Origin: UMGS1994 sp944386155 | Lineage (GTDB): Bacteria > Bacillota > Clostridia > TANB77 > CAG-508 | NCBI GenBank assembly: GCA_963931085.1 | Contig: OZ006973.1 | Coordinates: forward strand, 1,426,001-1,490,000 | Reading direction: 5' to 3' | DNA length: 64,000 nucleotides | Shown here: one piece after another, positions 35,275-45,199 of the stretch | Layout: the number at the start of each line of letters is the position of its first letter | Position numbering within the stretch: the first letter of the stretch is position 1 | The notes under the pieces: generated by a model | Seen by the model: the letters and a program-made list of their open reading frames with translations, nothing else | Databases searched by the model: none | What the model was told of the DNA's origin: nothing | Made by a program: the position numbers and the translations under genes

Positions 35275-38200
35275 TTAAATTAGCTGTGCTGAAACATCAG
35301 CTATATTTTTATTAATTTTGTCTAATAATATATTCATATCTTGATAGTACTTCAACTGAAATTTAGGTGATAGTTCATCATCAGAATATATATGATTTAT
35401 TCCCTTTGATAAAGAAAATTGCTTTAGTTGATTTAAGACTGCTGTTTGTTCTGGTGTGCATGGAAGCTTTGTTAGAGTTTCAAGTTTATATGCTATCTTT
35501 ACTGGTATTCCTGCATTTTTTTGTTCTACCAACCAATCTTTAAATTCTTCTACAGTTTCAAATGTTTTTTGTGGATTAAAATTTAATCTAATAGAAGTCG
35601 GTTCAACTCCAAAAGTTAAATCTTCAACTCCATATTGACCAAAATCTTTTAAATGTGTACATATGCTTTCACTTATTTTATTAATATCTGCACCAAATGG
35701 ATAATCATAAAATCCATATCTATATTTTCCCGAATTATTAATTTTTTCCATTAACCAATTTTCTTCTCCAGTACATTCATAAATGTTCCACTTATGTACC
35801 TCATACCAATTACCATCAATTTTCTCAAACATATCTCCTTCTAGCATTTCTTGTTGAACTGGTAAAGTATAAACATCTTCATGATAAGGCTCGTACTCTG
35901 TAGCTTCTGTGCCTTTTTCTATTTGAAAAGATACTATAGTATTAAATGTATAACCTACTTTTTGAGGATGTAGATAAGAATATAATTCTATATCATTATC
36001 AAAAGTAATAGTTTTTGGCTCTTGAGAATCTTTATGTATATAATATCTTTCTAAATCATTCCCGTTTTTGTCAGTTATATGTATTGATATTTGTAATCTT
36101 TCTTGTAGTCCTGTAGCAGAAAAAGTATAAGTACCTTTTTTTAATTTTAATCTTGATGTTAAAATATTCTTTTGAAAATCAAAAAAACTTAAATCTGTAG
36201 GACTGCCAGTTACTTGTATTGTATAATTTTCTAATATTTCATAATTTACGCCACTTGATAATTGGTTACTATCAAAATATGGATATTTATTATAATTTTT
36301 CCCTATTCTTTTAAATTTAATTATTAAGTTTTCTGTGTATGGTTCAAACTCTGGAAAAATGGTATCATCATAAGTTCCTTTAACAAGCATTGGCTTAATA
36401 ACAGTATCTATCGTAGTGTTGATAGGGATTCTAACAACAATTCCATAATTATTATCATTTGATACTGTAAAATTCTTTACAGTTTCTCCATATGCGTCTC
36501 CAACATAATAAATATTAGTATGTATATTTTCGGGTAATCCAAAACATTTATAACTGTAGTTACCATGTTCTATAGGAACTGCTTCTCTTAAAGATAACTC
36601 TATACTCGCAGTTGATGTACCTTTTAAAGCTAAAGTTCCATCATTATTATATTTAACATTAACTCCATTAATAGTTGATTTGGTATATAAGTCACTAATG
36701 TCTAATATATTTTTACTTTTTCTTCCTACAGAATTAATTCCCTGTGGATAATCTGGATTAGGACTTGGATTACCGCCTGTGTATGGTTCATAAGGTTTTT
36801 CTTCTGTACCTTTTATAAACATAATTTCATTTCTAGGAGCAGGATTTCCACCAACGTTTACTGAATACGACAATTTAATAAACATTGCATTCTCAGGTGT
36901 TTCGATTGTTGCTTTATATGTGTCAAATTGTTGTACATTATCACCAGAAATAAAACTTTTATTATTATCATAAAAACCATAATTCAGTTGAAAAAGTATT
37001 CCTTCATATTTTATTGAAAATAAATAACTATTTGATGGTTCAATTTCTATAAAATCAGAAGTTCTCCAAGCAGAATTTGATAATTCTTTACCATTAGAAA
37101 TATCTAATATAGTATCTGTAACACTATCAATATCAAATAAATTATACCCTTCTGTACTTGCCTGCCTAGAATTTCCAAACACACTTAACTTATTAAAACT
37201 ACTTTCTCCTGCGTCATCTATATCTATTTCTTCTAACACTTCTGTTTCTGTTTTAGGTAGAATTTTTAGTATAGCTTCTGCGTTAGAGTTATACTCATTT
37301 ATTTTATTAGTTGCGTTCGTATTATATTCATTTAATTTATCTTCTGCATTAGTGTTATATTCTTCTAACTTTTCATCTGCATTAGTGTTAAATTCTTCTA
37401 CTTTAGAATCATAATATGTATTAAAATCACTTTCTGCATTATCTGTAATCTGTGATACAAGCCAGCTTTTAACTTCATCTGTTAAAATTACACCTGCATT
37501 TTCTTTTACGTTATTTGTTAAAGTTACATATAATGCTCCATCAATTACTTCTAACTTACTAATTCCAACACCAGGTTCTCCTTGTTCACCTTTTGCTCCT
37601 GTGTCTCCATCGTCTCCTTTTGGTCCTTGAATACCTATAGCACCAGAGAAGTCTGTGATATAAACCCATTCAGTTTCTGCTCTATAGTAAAGTTTTGCAT
37701 TATCTTCTATCTCAATGCTAGTTGCTATCATAACATAACTATCAATTGGCATGTTTTCGAAGTCGCTTTGCATTACTTCAACTGACGGATAAGTTTTTGA
37801 TATTCTAAAAGGTTCTCCTTGCTCACCTTTTTTACCTTCTTTTCCTTCAGGACCTCTAATATTTATTGTTTGTGGATTAACTAAGCCTTTATTGTTAGAC
37901 CAAGATAAATCGCCATTTTCGTTTATTTGAGGTGTAAACGTAGCACCGTCAAAGTTTCCTAGCTCTACATCTTTCTTTAACTGTGTTACATATTCCTGTC
38001 TTGCTGTTTCATTAGCAACTCTAGTATCTTCGTTAGATATTCTAGTCTGCTCATTACTTTCTCTTGTAGCCTCATTCTCTGTTGTTTCTGTATTTAATTC
38101 GTTTACTTTCTGAATTAACTCATCTAATATAATTATTTTAGGATCGTCTTCTGTTACGTCATCATCACATATAATAGAATCTGATATTCTAATTGTTAAA

Positions 38201-38490
38201 ATACTTGTTCTGTAGATTAAATCTTCGTTTGTGTCAAAGAACTCTATTGCCATTTGTAGTTTATTAAACTTTAATAAATCTCTTGTGAATGTGAATTTAT
38301 TTGAATTGATATCATCAAACAACTTACATACTGTAGTTCCATCTGCTAACATGAAGTTTAATTTCTTGTTATACTTTTCTAAATACTCTGGAAACTCGAA
38401 CTCTATTGTTGTTGAATTGTTTTCTTCTAAATAACCAAAATAGAGCGTAGATTGTTCAAATCCACGCTCATCATTTATTTTTATTATCAT
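35275..38490 (-). CDS. BppU-type baseplate/tail fibre protein with collagen-like repeats
   Basis: 1071 residues. The N-terminal domain (about 1-110) resembles BppU (DUF2479) baseplate upper proteins. A coiled coil rich in ESNEQTRISNE follows. Two short Gly-X-Y collagen-like stretches (GPEGKEGKKGEQGEP and GPKGDDGDTGAKGEQGEP) are joined to a coiled coil made of YNTNA-type repeats (about 360-400). The C-terminal half is beta-rich, with two copies of a region including P..Y..G... and EPY, typical of carbohydrate-binding tail modules. It probably mediates host recognition. Confidence 0.75.
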   Translation of the reverse strand: MIIKINDERGFEQSTLYFGYLEENNSTTIEFEFPEYLEKYNKKLNFMLADGTTVCKLFDDINSNKFTFTRDLLKFNKLQMAIEFFDTNEDLIYRTSILTIRISDSIICDDDVTEDDPKIIILDELIQKVNELNTETTENEATRESNEQTRISNEDTRVANETARQEYVTQLKKDVELGNFDGATFTPQINENGDLSWSNNKGLVNPQTINIRGPEGKEGKKGEQGEPFRISKTYPSVEVMQSDFENMPIDSYVMIATSIEIEDNAKLYYRAETEWVYITDFSGAIGIQGPKGDDGDTGAKGEQGEPGVGISKLEVIDGALYVTLTNNVKENAGVILTDEVKSWLVSQITDNAESDFNTYYDSKVEEFNTNADEKLEEYNTNAEDKLNEYNTNATNKINEYNSNAEAILKILPKTETEVLEEIDIDDAGESSFNKLSVFGNSRQASTEGYNLFDIDSVTDTILDISNGKELSNSAWRTSDFIEIEPSNSYLFSIKYEGILFQLNYGFYDNNKSFISGDNVQQFDTYKATIETPENAMFIKLSYSVNVGGNPAPRNEIMFIKGTEEKPYEPYTGGNPSPNPDYPQGINSVGRKSKNILDISDLYTKSTINGVNVKYNNDGTLALKGTSTASIELSLREAVPIEHGNYSYKCFGLPENIHTNIYYVGDAYGETVKNFTVSNDNNYGIVVRIPINTTIDTVIKPMLVKGTYDDTIFPEFEPYTENLIIKFKRIGKNYNKYPYFDSNQLSSGVNYEILENYTIQVTGSPTDLSFFDFQKNILTSRLKLKKGTYTFSATGLQERLQISIHITDKNGNDLERYYIHKDSQEPKTITFDNDIELYSYLHPQKVGYTFNTIVSFQIEKGTEATEYEPYHEDVYTLPVQQEMLEGDMFEKIDGNWYEVHKWNIYECTGEENWLMEKINNSGKYRYGFYDYPFGADINKISESICTHLKDFGQYGVEDLTFGVEPTSIRLNFNPQKTFETVEEFKDWLVEQKNAGIPVKIAYKLETLTKLPCTPEQTAVLNQLKQFSLSKGINHIYSDDELSPKFQLKYYQDMNILLDKINKNIADVSAQLI

Positions 38491-38502
38491 AATATTTTAC
38501 CT

Positions 38503-40071
38503 CTATTTATAATTATTAGTATTTATATATGCTTTTCTGCCAGTCTGTCTTACTTGCACATAATCTACAGAACTTGATACATTTTTAAGTACTGTAACTG
38601 TAGTATTTTTTAAATAAGTGTATCTAGTTCCTGTTAGATTTGATTTTGAATACAAGTAACATTTTTGTTTTAATGTTTTTACTTTTCCTACAGTACCAGA
38701 ATTTGAGCTAGAAGAATTTAAAAAAGCACTTGTTTTACAATAAGCATATCTTCCTGTTTTAACTACATAAATGTAGTCTACTGTTGAACTAGCATGTCTT
38801 ACAACTTTAATTTGTGTTTGTGGAAGATATGTGTATTTAGTACCTGTTAAATTAGATTTTGAATATAATGTAGTTCTGCTTTTTAATCTATAGTAAGCTC
38901 CTACTTTAGTTGAGTATGAGCTAGATGTACTTGAACTTGATTTCTTAGATGTTAAGTATTCTGAAGAAACCCATCTACTTGAACCTATTCTGCTCCAGCC
39001 GTTTTTTGTTTCGTATACAGTTACTTTTTCACCATCTGTTAAACTGTCTACTATAGAATAATTCGTTCCAGGACCTTTTCTAACATTTAATGAAGTATTT
39101 ACATCTACATATCTTGTATATTTCTTGCTTGAGCTTGAGCTCATATTTCCACTTCCTTGATCATTACTAAAAATAAAATAATTCTTTACATTTGCGTATT
39201 TTTTAAAGTTAGATTTACTTACATAAACATTGTTTCCACTAACCTTAACATTTGCCTTCTTTCTTGAAGCAGTATTGAACTTACCTGAGTATAGATATGG
39301 ATCGTAAATCTTTAATGTATCATCATCTAAACTCATGATAACTATGTAGTGGCCACCAGTTGTAAAAAGTCCACTACCACATGAGACTACAGCATAATAC
39401 TTACTAGCTCCATTACTTTCTTTCTTCTTTAAATAATTCATGGCCGTGTTATAATTACCTGTGCTATGATATTCGTCAAATCCAAAATAGTCTGCAGTAA
39501 ATGAAAACGCAGCCCAAGCAGTACCACTACCAGCAGTTCTATATCCATTATCTACAAAAAGATTAGCCATAGTTGTAGGTAATATTGTACCTTTAGAACT
39601 TGATACAACTATTGCTGCTGCAGTTGGCCCACAGCCACTAGACTTCATCGTTTGAGATTTATCTCCTATTGATGAATACATTTTATTGGCCCATCTACTA
39701 TCACCTTGGTTGTAATAAGTTAAACCCTCATAAGCTCCTAATAATTCAAGTCCGTCTCCATCATTACTACCATTGTATGATATATTCTCTTGCTCTACTT
39801 GTGCATCCTGCTCTATTTCATTTTCGTTAACTTCTTCTATTGTCTCAACTGTTTTTAGTTCTTCAGCATTTTCTACAGCATTAATTGTATTTTCTGCTTC
39901 TTCTATAACTTCATTAGATACTACTACATCTTCTTGTTCAATTTCATTTACAATTACATTTTCTATAGTATCTATTGAATTATTTAACTCGTCATTGTTA
40001 AAAAATACTGCACACAACGATCCAATTACTGCTATAAAACATAATGCTACTATTAAGATTTTCTTTTTCAT
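38503..40071 (-). CDS. Phage endolysin: C39-like peptidase with SH3 repeats
   Basis: 522 residues. A signal or signal-anchor segment (about 4-24) is followed by a Glu/Asn-rich linker, a C39-like peptidase domain with the catalytic Cys in SGCGPTAAA (about 146) and His in GGHYIVI (about 242), then an SH3b domain (NVRKGPGTNYSIV) and two related C-terminal repeats (LYSKSNLTGT-YTYL) for wall binding. The domain set implies an exported lysin. The exact bond cleaved is not known. Confidence 0.8.
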   Translation of the reverse strand: MKKKILIVALCFIAVIGSLCAVFFNNDELNNSIDTIENVIVNEIEQEDVVVSNEVIEEAENTINAVENAEELKTVETIEEVNENEIEQDAQVEQENISYNGSNDGDGLELLGAYEGLTYYNQGDSRWANKMYSSIGDKSQTMKSSGCGPTAAAIVVSSSKGTILPTTMANLFVDNGYRTAGSGTAWAAFSFTADYFGFDEYHSTGNYNTAMNYLKKKESNGASKYYAVVSCGSGLFTTGGHYIVIMSLDDDTLKIYDPYLYSGKFNTASRKKANVKVSGNNVYVSKSNFKKYANVKNYFIFSNDQGSGNMSSSSSKKYTRYVDVNTSLNVRKGPGTNYSIVDSLTDGEKVTVYETKNGWSRIGSSRWVSSEYLTSKKSSSSTSSSYSTKVGAYYRLKSRTTLYSKSNLTGTKYTYLPQTQIKVVRHASSTVDYIYVVKTGRYAYCKTSAFLNSSSSNSGTVGKVKTLKQKCYLYSKSNLTGTRYTYLKNTTVTVLKNVSSSVDYVQVRQTGRKAYINTNNYK

Positions 40072-40106
40072 AGTTTTTCTCCTTTCTTTTTATAAAATTT
40101 AAAAAG

Positions 40107-40150
40107 CGCCTCAAAAACAAGCTTTTATTCTCGTTTCTAAGACGTTTTTA
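40107..40150. terminator. Long hairpin upstream of the endolysin gene
   Basis: CGCCTCAAAAACAAG (40107-40121) and CTCGTTTCTAAGACG (40130-40144) form a 15-bp stem on the minus-strand RNA, using several G-U pairs. It lies between the 40223 gene and the endolysin and is followed by T-rich sequence. It may be a terminator or an attenuator timing lysis. Confidence 0.6.
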
Positions 40151-40222
40151 TTATTTGTTAATATACTTACTTTTTTTATAATTTTATGAAGTCATAGCAT
40201 TTTCAATAAAATTAAGTATTTT

Positions 40223-40852
40223 TTACATTTTATTACTTTTTTCTATCATTTTTTCAAGATTTTCTTCTATAAAAAATTTTAATTTCAGAATTTCATTTAA
40301 TTCTTTTTCAGAAAAATTAACTTTATTTTCATTTTCATATTGTATCGCTAAAAAACCAATCGGCTCATTATTCTCGTTATTTAAAATAATGTCATAATAC
40401 GATTTTATATCTTGACTTTTTTTAAGAGAATATGTAGCTGGCATTATATTTTTAATATCTTCTAAATCATTAATTTGCATTTTAGTATCATTAAGTAATT
40501 TTTTAATAAATTGCGGAATACAGTTTAAAGGAATAGCTTGTAGGTACATTTGATAACTCTTAATTCCAGTCCTGCACACTTCATATGTACAACTTGTTTT
40601 TAAAGCACTTCGCCCGTTTGCAAAATGACCTCCATTATGAAAATCATAGACTTGTACTCTATCAGCTCTTAAAAACTCTTTAATTTCTTCCATTTTATTG
40701 ATAATTAAATAATCTATGTCACATTGTTTTTTTATTTTTTGTGGAATCGTTTCTTCAATTGTTTTTTTAGCTTTATTTAATGCTACTATTAATCCAACAA
40801 CTGCGGTCAATAACGCAGTTAAACTTATTATTATACTTGTTATCTCTTCCAT
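40223..40852 (-). CDS. Phage membrane protein with a GAF-like domain
   Basis: 209 residues. One N-terminal membrane segment (about 5-25) and a soluble domain containing RVQVYDFHNGGHFANGRSA and IGFLAIQYE, which looks GAF-like. It occupies the holin position, before the endolysin. I cannot say whether it is the holin. Confidence 0.55.
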   Translation of the reverse strand: MEEITSIIISLTALLTAVVGLIVALNKAKKTIEETIPQKIKKQCDIDYLIINKMEEIKEFLRADRVQVYDFHNGGHFANGRSALKTSCTYEVCRTGIKSYQMYLQAIPLNCIPQFIKKLLNDTKMQINDLEDIKNIMPATYSLKKSQDIKSYYDIILNNENNEPIGFLAIQYENENKVNFSEKELNEILKLKFFIEENLEKMIEKSNKM

Positions 40853-40866
40853 TATATTCTCCTAAT

Positions 40867-41337
40867 TTATGAAAATTCTAAGACACAGTTTTGCAAATCT
40901 ATTCCAACTGGTGTATTAGTGTCAGTGTTTAAAGAACTATCATAACTTAAAATAAGATTGGCATAAATTCCTTGATTTTCAATTTGTATTGAAGCGTTCA
41001 GAACACTTTCTTTATTAACAATGTATTGCCCTTCAACCGATCTTACTAATATAGTTCCACTTACTACTGTAATAGTGCAACCAGTTGCATCTTTATCTAG
41101 CGGTATTGTGAAATATACGGATTTAGAACTACTAGAAATAAAACCACCACCAGTAAAATTAATAGTAGTACTGTCACCTGAGTGATAACTTAAACTATTT
41201 AACGCTTCTGTAAGTGCTTGCTGAACATTGGTCTGTATTAGACTTAAATTTTCTTCTAAGCTGTTTATTTTCTCTTCTGAACTGTTTGTTTTTTCAATAA
41301 TTTCCACTATTTTCTTTAAAATTTGCTTAACTATCAT
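40867..41337 (-). CDS. Phage structural protein, 156 residues
   Basis: ATG at 41337 behind GAGGTGA. A short coiled coil (EEKINSLEENLS) and a beta-rich domain. It overlaps the next gene by 11 bases. Baseplate or fibre accessory role inferred from position. Confidence 0.55.
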   Translation of the reverse strand: MIVKQILKKIVEIIEKTNSSEEKINSLEENLSLIQTNVQQALTEALNSLSYHSGDSTTINFTGGGFISSSSKSVYFTIPLDKDATGCTITVVSGTILVRSVEGQYIVNKESVLNASIQIENQGIYANLILSYDSSLNTDTNTPVGIDLQNCVLEFS

Positions 41338-42040
41338 TAAAATCACCTCTCGAAACAAATTCTAAACTTTCATTAAAGCCTTCTATGATATCCTGTACAT
41401 CAATATCTCCAATGTTTTCCTTAAATTGAATAAGTTGTGAAACGGTTCCAGTGTTTCCTATTTCTATATAATCTTTATTTAAAACTAATTTTTCGCCACA
41501 ATGGAAAATTTCTAAACTCTTACTTCCAACTATATATTTAACAGGAATACTATAATCTTCATCTTTAGTTATTACATTTGACACAGTGATAATTTCTCTA
41601 TTAATTTTCATAGCATTTTTATTTGAATTTATAACTGACATTATAGTTTCTTTTTCATCATTAAAATCATCAACTGTAATTAGATTTGTTAAATCTAATG
41701 TTAATCCTATAGGAGTCCATGTAGAGCCATTGTAAGAATAGTTTGTTGCATTTTCTACGCAATGCCAAATATCTCCTATTTTATTATTTTGTTTTAGTTC
41801 TAACTCAGAATATGTCCCTACACTTCCTTTATATGAAAAAACTGAAGTCAATGAATCTAATTTTCTTTTATAATTGTCATTAAAATCATGTTGTGATAAA
41901 CCTTTTCCCGCTTCTTTTTCTACTTTTGAATATAACTCTGAATCTATTATATCTGCATTTATTCTATTCACATCATCTATATCGTAATTTTCTTCTTTTT
42001 TAGGTTTAATCAAATTATAATGTTGTGAATAATCTGGCAT
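41327..42040 (-). CDS. Phage tail/baseplate structural protein
   Basis: 237 residues. HYNLIKPKKEENYDIDDVNRIN at the start is typical of phage tail proteins with a short attachment segment, and WHCVENATNYSYNGSTWTPIG is carbohydrate-module-like. No named family. Confidence 0.6.
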   Translation of the reverse strand: MPDYSQHYNLIKPKKEENYDIDDVNRINADIIDSELYSKVEKEAGKGLSQHDFNDNYKRKLDSLTSVFSYKGSVGTYSELELKQNNKIGDIWHCVENATNYSYNGSTWTPIGLTLDLTNLITVDDFNDEKETIMSVINSNKNAMKINREIITVSNVITKDEDYSIPVKYIVGSKSLEIFHCGEKLVLNKDYIEIGNTGTVSQLIQFKENIGDIDVQDIIEGFNESLEFVSRGDFNDS

Positions 42041-43084
42041 CTATATACACCTCCTCCATTCTCCATCAATATTTATCCATCTACAAACTCTTTTCCATTC
42101 GCCATCAATGTTTCTCCAACGTTTACATCTTTTCCATACTCCATTTATATTTCTGTGTCCATTTTTCTGATTTCCAGTTAAATGAATTTTACACTGATCT
42201 ACATAAGAATATCCTTCTCCAACAAGTTCAAAATCTGCTGTTACCATAGAACTAGTTCCATATAATTTATATATGCTATCTAGTTCACTATCAGAAAATT
42301 CAATATTATTTTCTCCACCTTTTATATTATCTCTATTAAAAATTTCTGACTGTTCGACTTTTAATTTTAAATTTAGTGAAGAAATATTAGCCGGATTAGT
42401 TATATTTATATTAACATTATCTCCGTGATCGAAATCGCTTAAATCACTAATCTTAGCTATATCTAACGTTGTTGCAGACAATTTGCTGCTCGTTGTATAC
42501 ACTCCTCCATTTTTACTTCTAACTCTTGTTTCTATTGTGTATTTAGTGTTAGGATTTAAGTTTGAAATAGTATATTTTAGACTACTAACTGTTTTCCACG
42601 AGCCTCCGTTAATTCTATATTGAACAAGATCTACATCAATATCTGTTGAACAAGATATTGATATCTTATCTAATCCTATGTTAGAAATTTTATGAGTAGT
42701 AATTTTAGCAGCTGGTTCTTTGTATTCAGGAAAACTTATTTTACCTGAGTCTTTTGCAGTATGAGACATATCTCCACAACGAGGAGTAAATGTAACTGAT
42801 CTAGTAGTTCCTTCATTTTCAAAACTAATCCACTCTGTTGTATAACTAACACTTTTTACACCTGTTCCGAAAGAACTAGTTACTGTATATTCTTTATTGT
42901 TAATAGAAATCTTGACATACAAAGGATATCTAAAATTACAACTGCTATATAAAGATCTCATTGTTATTTGAAATCTCACTCTGACAGTTTTATCGTACAC
43001 GTTTGGTCTCTCTGCTTCATATTTTATCGAATAGTTTAATGTAGGAGATGAATGCCATTGTCTATCACTTATTATTGTTTTCAT
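42041..43084 (-). CDS. Phage tail protein with a fibronectin type III domain
   Basis: 347 residues: an N-terminal beta domain, a fibronectin type III-like domain (about 120-210), and a C-terminus of three tandem units of the form IxGxW+RC (INGVWKRC, IDGEWKRV, IDGEWRRC). Probably exposed on the tail. Confidence 0.6.
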   Translation of the reverse strand: MKTIISDRQWHSSPTLNYSIKYEAERPNVYDKTVRVRFQITMRSLYSSCNFRYPLYVKISINNKEYTVTSSFGTGVKSVSYTTEWISFENEGTTRSVTFTPRCGDMSHTAKDSGKISFPEYKEPAAKITTHKISNIGLDKISISCSTDIDVDLVQYRINGGSWKTVSSLKYTISNLNPNTKYTIETRVRSKNGGVYTTSSKLSATTLDIAKISDLSDFDHGDNVNINITNPANISSLNLKLKVEQSEIFNRDNIKGGENNIEFSDSELDSIYKLYGTSSMVTADFELVGEGYSYVDQCKIHLTGNQKNGHRNINGVWKRCKRWRNIDGEWKRVCRWINIDGEWRRCI

Positions 43085-43101
43085 ATATAATCATCTCCTT
43101 T

Positions 43102-43989
43102 TTAAAATATTTGATCATATAAATCCCCATCCACTCCACCAGTTGGTACATCTGTTCCATAGGAAATTTTTTTCTGTTTTTCATCATTTAATTTTTTACC
43201 CATTGCAGCAGATAATGCTTCATCTGTGCTTGTACTTGTTAATGTATTGTTTATTGCTGTTTTATTTGCTCCGTCTTCTAGTCCGTCTAATTTTTGCTTA
43301 TAAAAATCAGTAAAATTATTTTCGCTGGTTCCTCCGTTCGCATCCTGAAAGATTCCTGATATAACTACATTTTCTTCATCTTTTCTAACAAGATTATCTG
43401 TTACAGTATCTATATAATCTTGAAATTTCTGATATAATTCTTCACCGTCAACAGAAATAAGAGAATTAACAATTCCACACACATCTTTATTTAGTCTTTT
43501 ATCTGCAATATCTTCTTCTGTTATATTGCCTGTACTTTTTACAGTAACCTCTGCTATGCATATTTCGTAAATGTTATTATCTCTTTGTAATGTAGCTGGT
43601 GTTGTTCCATTTCCCTCTTTCACAATTAGTTTAGTCTGTCTTACATCAAGTGAATCATTTAGTTGTACAACTATTCTATCTACTCTTTCTCCTGATGTTG
43701 GCCTTTCTAATGTTATTATTCTTTCTGCTGTATTTTCAAAATCTGCTCCTTCTATTAATCCTGCTCCAGGAGCAACCTTCACATTCATTCCTCCATCGAG
43801 TGAAACTTTCATGCTGTTTTCGCCATAGTTCTTATAATCACCAAAGTAGACACCATTACTCAAAAACATTCTAAAATATTTTCTAAAAATTTTAGCTTCA
43901 TACTCTCTATCTGGTTCCATTTGTTGACTTTCAGTGTTTAAAACTTCCATTGCATCAAATGGAAAACTTTCTAAGATAATATCTGACAT
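43102..43989 (-). CDS. Phage baseplate / receptor-binding protein
   Basis: 295 residues with the opening FPFDAME, a region with MNVKVAPGAGLIEG, and a C-terminal segment reading LTSTSTDEALSAAMGKKL, found in baseplate proteins and tail fibres. It lies between the Gp37-like tail protein and the fibronectin-type protein. Confidence 0.65.
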   Translation of the reverse strand: MSDIILESFPFDAMEVLNTESQQMEPDREYEAKIFRKYFRMFLSNGVYFGDYKNYGENSMKVSLDGGMNVKVAPGAGLIEGADFENTAERIITLERPTSGERVDRIVVQLNDSLDVRQTKLIVKEGNGTTPATLQRDNNIYEICIAEVTVKSTGNITEEDIADKRLNKDVCGIVNSLISVDGEELYQKFQDYIDTVTDNLVRKDEENVVISGIFQDANGGTSENNFTDFYKQKLDGLEDGANKTAINNTLTSTSTDEALSAAMGKKLNDEKQKKISYGTDVPTGGVDGDLYDQIF

Positions 43990-44019
43990 ATTTTTTCCTT
44001 TCTCACAAAAATAAACCTA

Positions 44020-45196
44020 TTATAAAATAGGTTTTTGTGTTAGTTTTTTTATTTGTTCTGCTAGACCTGGTATTTTATCCCCAAATCCTAGCTCAACTGT
44101 TATATTGTTTCTTTCATATACTTCTTTTGCCTGAATAATACGCTTATCTTCATAAATACCATCACTTTCAATAGTAACAATATCACCTAAGAAAAAATCT
44201 TTTTCATATTCCATGTTTGGAATTTGATATATCTTTCCTTCGACTGATCTAATTGTTTTATATGTATCTAATTTTTTCTGTCCTTCTTGATTTAACTCAT
44301 CTGGATCTTCTATATTACTTAAATCAATATAAACTTCTCTTCTATCAAATCCTGTTGCATCTCCAATTACAGTTATAAGCCTATCTTCATTTTCTCCTTT
44401 TCCTGCAGCATATCCTACATTTTTATAATTTGTATTATCATCTGTCACTTTTCCATTTAATAAATTTTTCTTTTTTTCTGAAAAAATAATATATGGAACT
44501 TTTTTATTACCTTCGAGTTGAGAATTAGTATATTGCTCTAATTCTTTATGCGTATATTTTTCTAGTTCTTCGTGCGTGTTTCCATCTGATAATTGATTTA
44601 TAGTTCTATCTGTTCCTTCGTAACAGTCAAAATTAATACATTTATTATCTCTATCTAATATTCCCTTCCAGCCCATACCTGTATCTTCGGCTATATGTTT
44701 TTCTTCATCGTGTAAGTTTGTTAGTCTTGCTTGCCAAACTGTTTTAAGACCTCTATTCTGTGTAGGAGCTATTTTAATCCATGGTATGTCTCGCTCTGGA
44801 GTTCGTATTGTATCATAATAGCTTTCTACTAGATGTTTTTTTAAATAATGCTTCATTATATTTTCTGACTGAGTTTCTAATACTCTATCATATCCATTAG
44901 TGGCTATTATTCTTCTTTTAGTTATTCCTTTTATGCAACTACCTGATATTTTTAATTTTTTTATATTATTTTCAGTTGTTGAAACTCTCTTTTCTATTAA
45001 CAATATTTTCTCATCATTTTTATTGACAATAATCATATTGTCAGGTTTTAGTTTCTCAGTATTAGCCTTGTTTTTACTTATAGTAAGCTCAAATGTTCCA
45101 CACTCAAAATAATTCCACGTGCAGATAAGACTTTCATAGTTAGTAATAATTCCGCAAAAGTTCAAAATTTGTATTTATTATTTCTATGCAATTCAT
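44020..45196 (-). CDS. Gp37-like tail protein, +1 shift at CGG codon 15
   Basis: The ATG at 45196 lies four bases after the Dit stop. Frame 0 gives 14 residues (MNCIEIINTNFELL), then CGG (45154-45152) and a stop three codons on. Skipping the C and reading GGA (45153-45151) enters the long frame: GIITNYESLICTWNYFECGTFEL, giving 391 residues. The joined start FELLGIITNYESL is the usual opening of the ReqiPepy6 Gp37-like family that follows Dit in siphovirus tails. A non-shifted internal start would lose that conserved opening. Confidence 0.82.
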
Positions 45197-45199
45197 ACT

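Noticed and set aside
35456..35638. Plus-strand open frames within the prophage late genes
   Set aside because: They are antisense shadows of long minus-strand genes and lack ribosome-binding sites.
37560..37860. Gly-X-Y segments as a host collagen-like protein
   Set aside because: They are short parts of a phage tail fibre with a BppU-type start.
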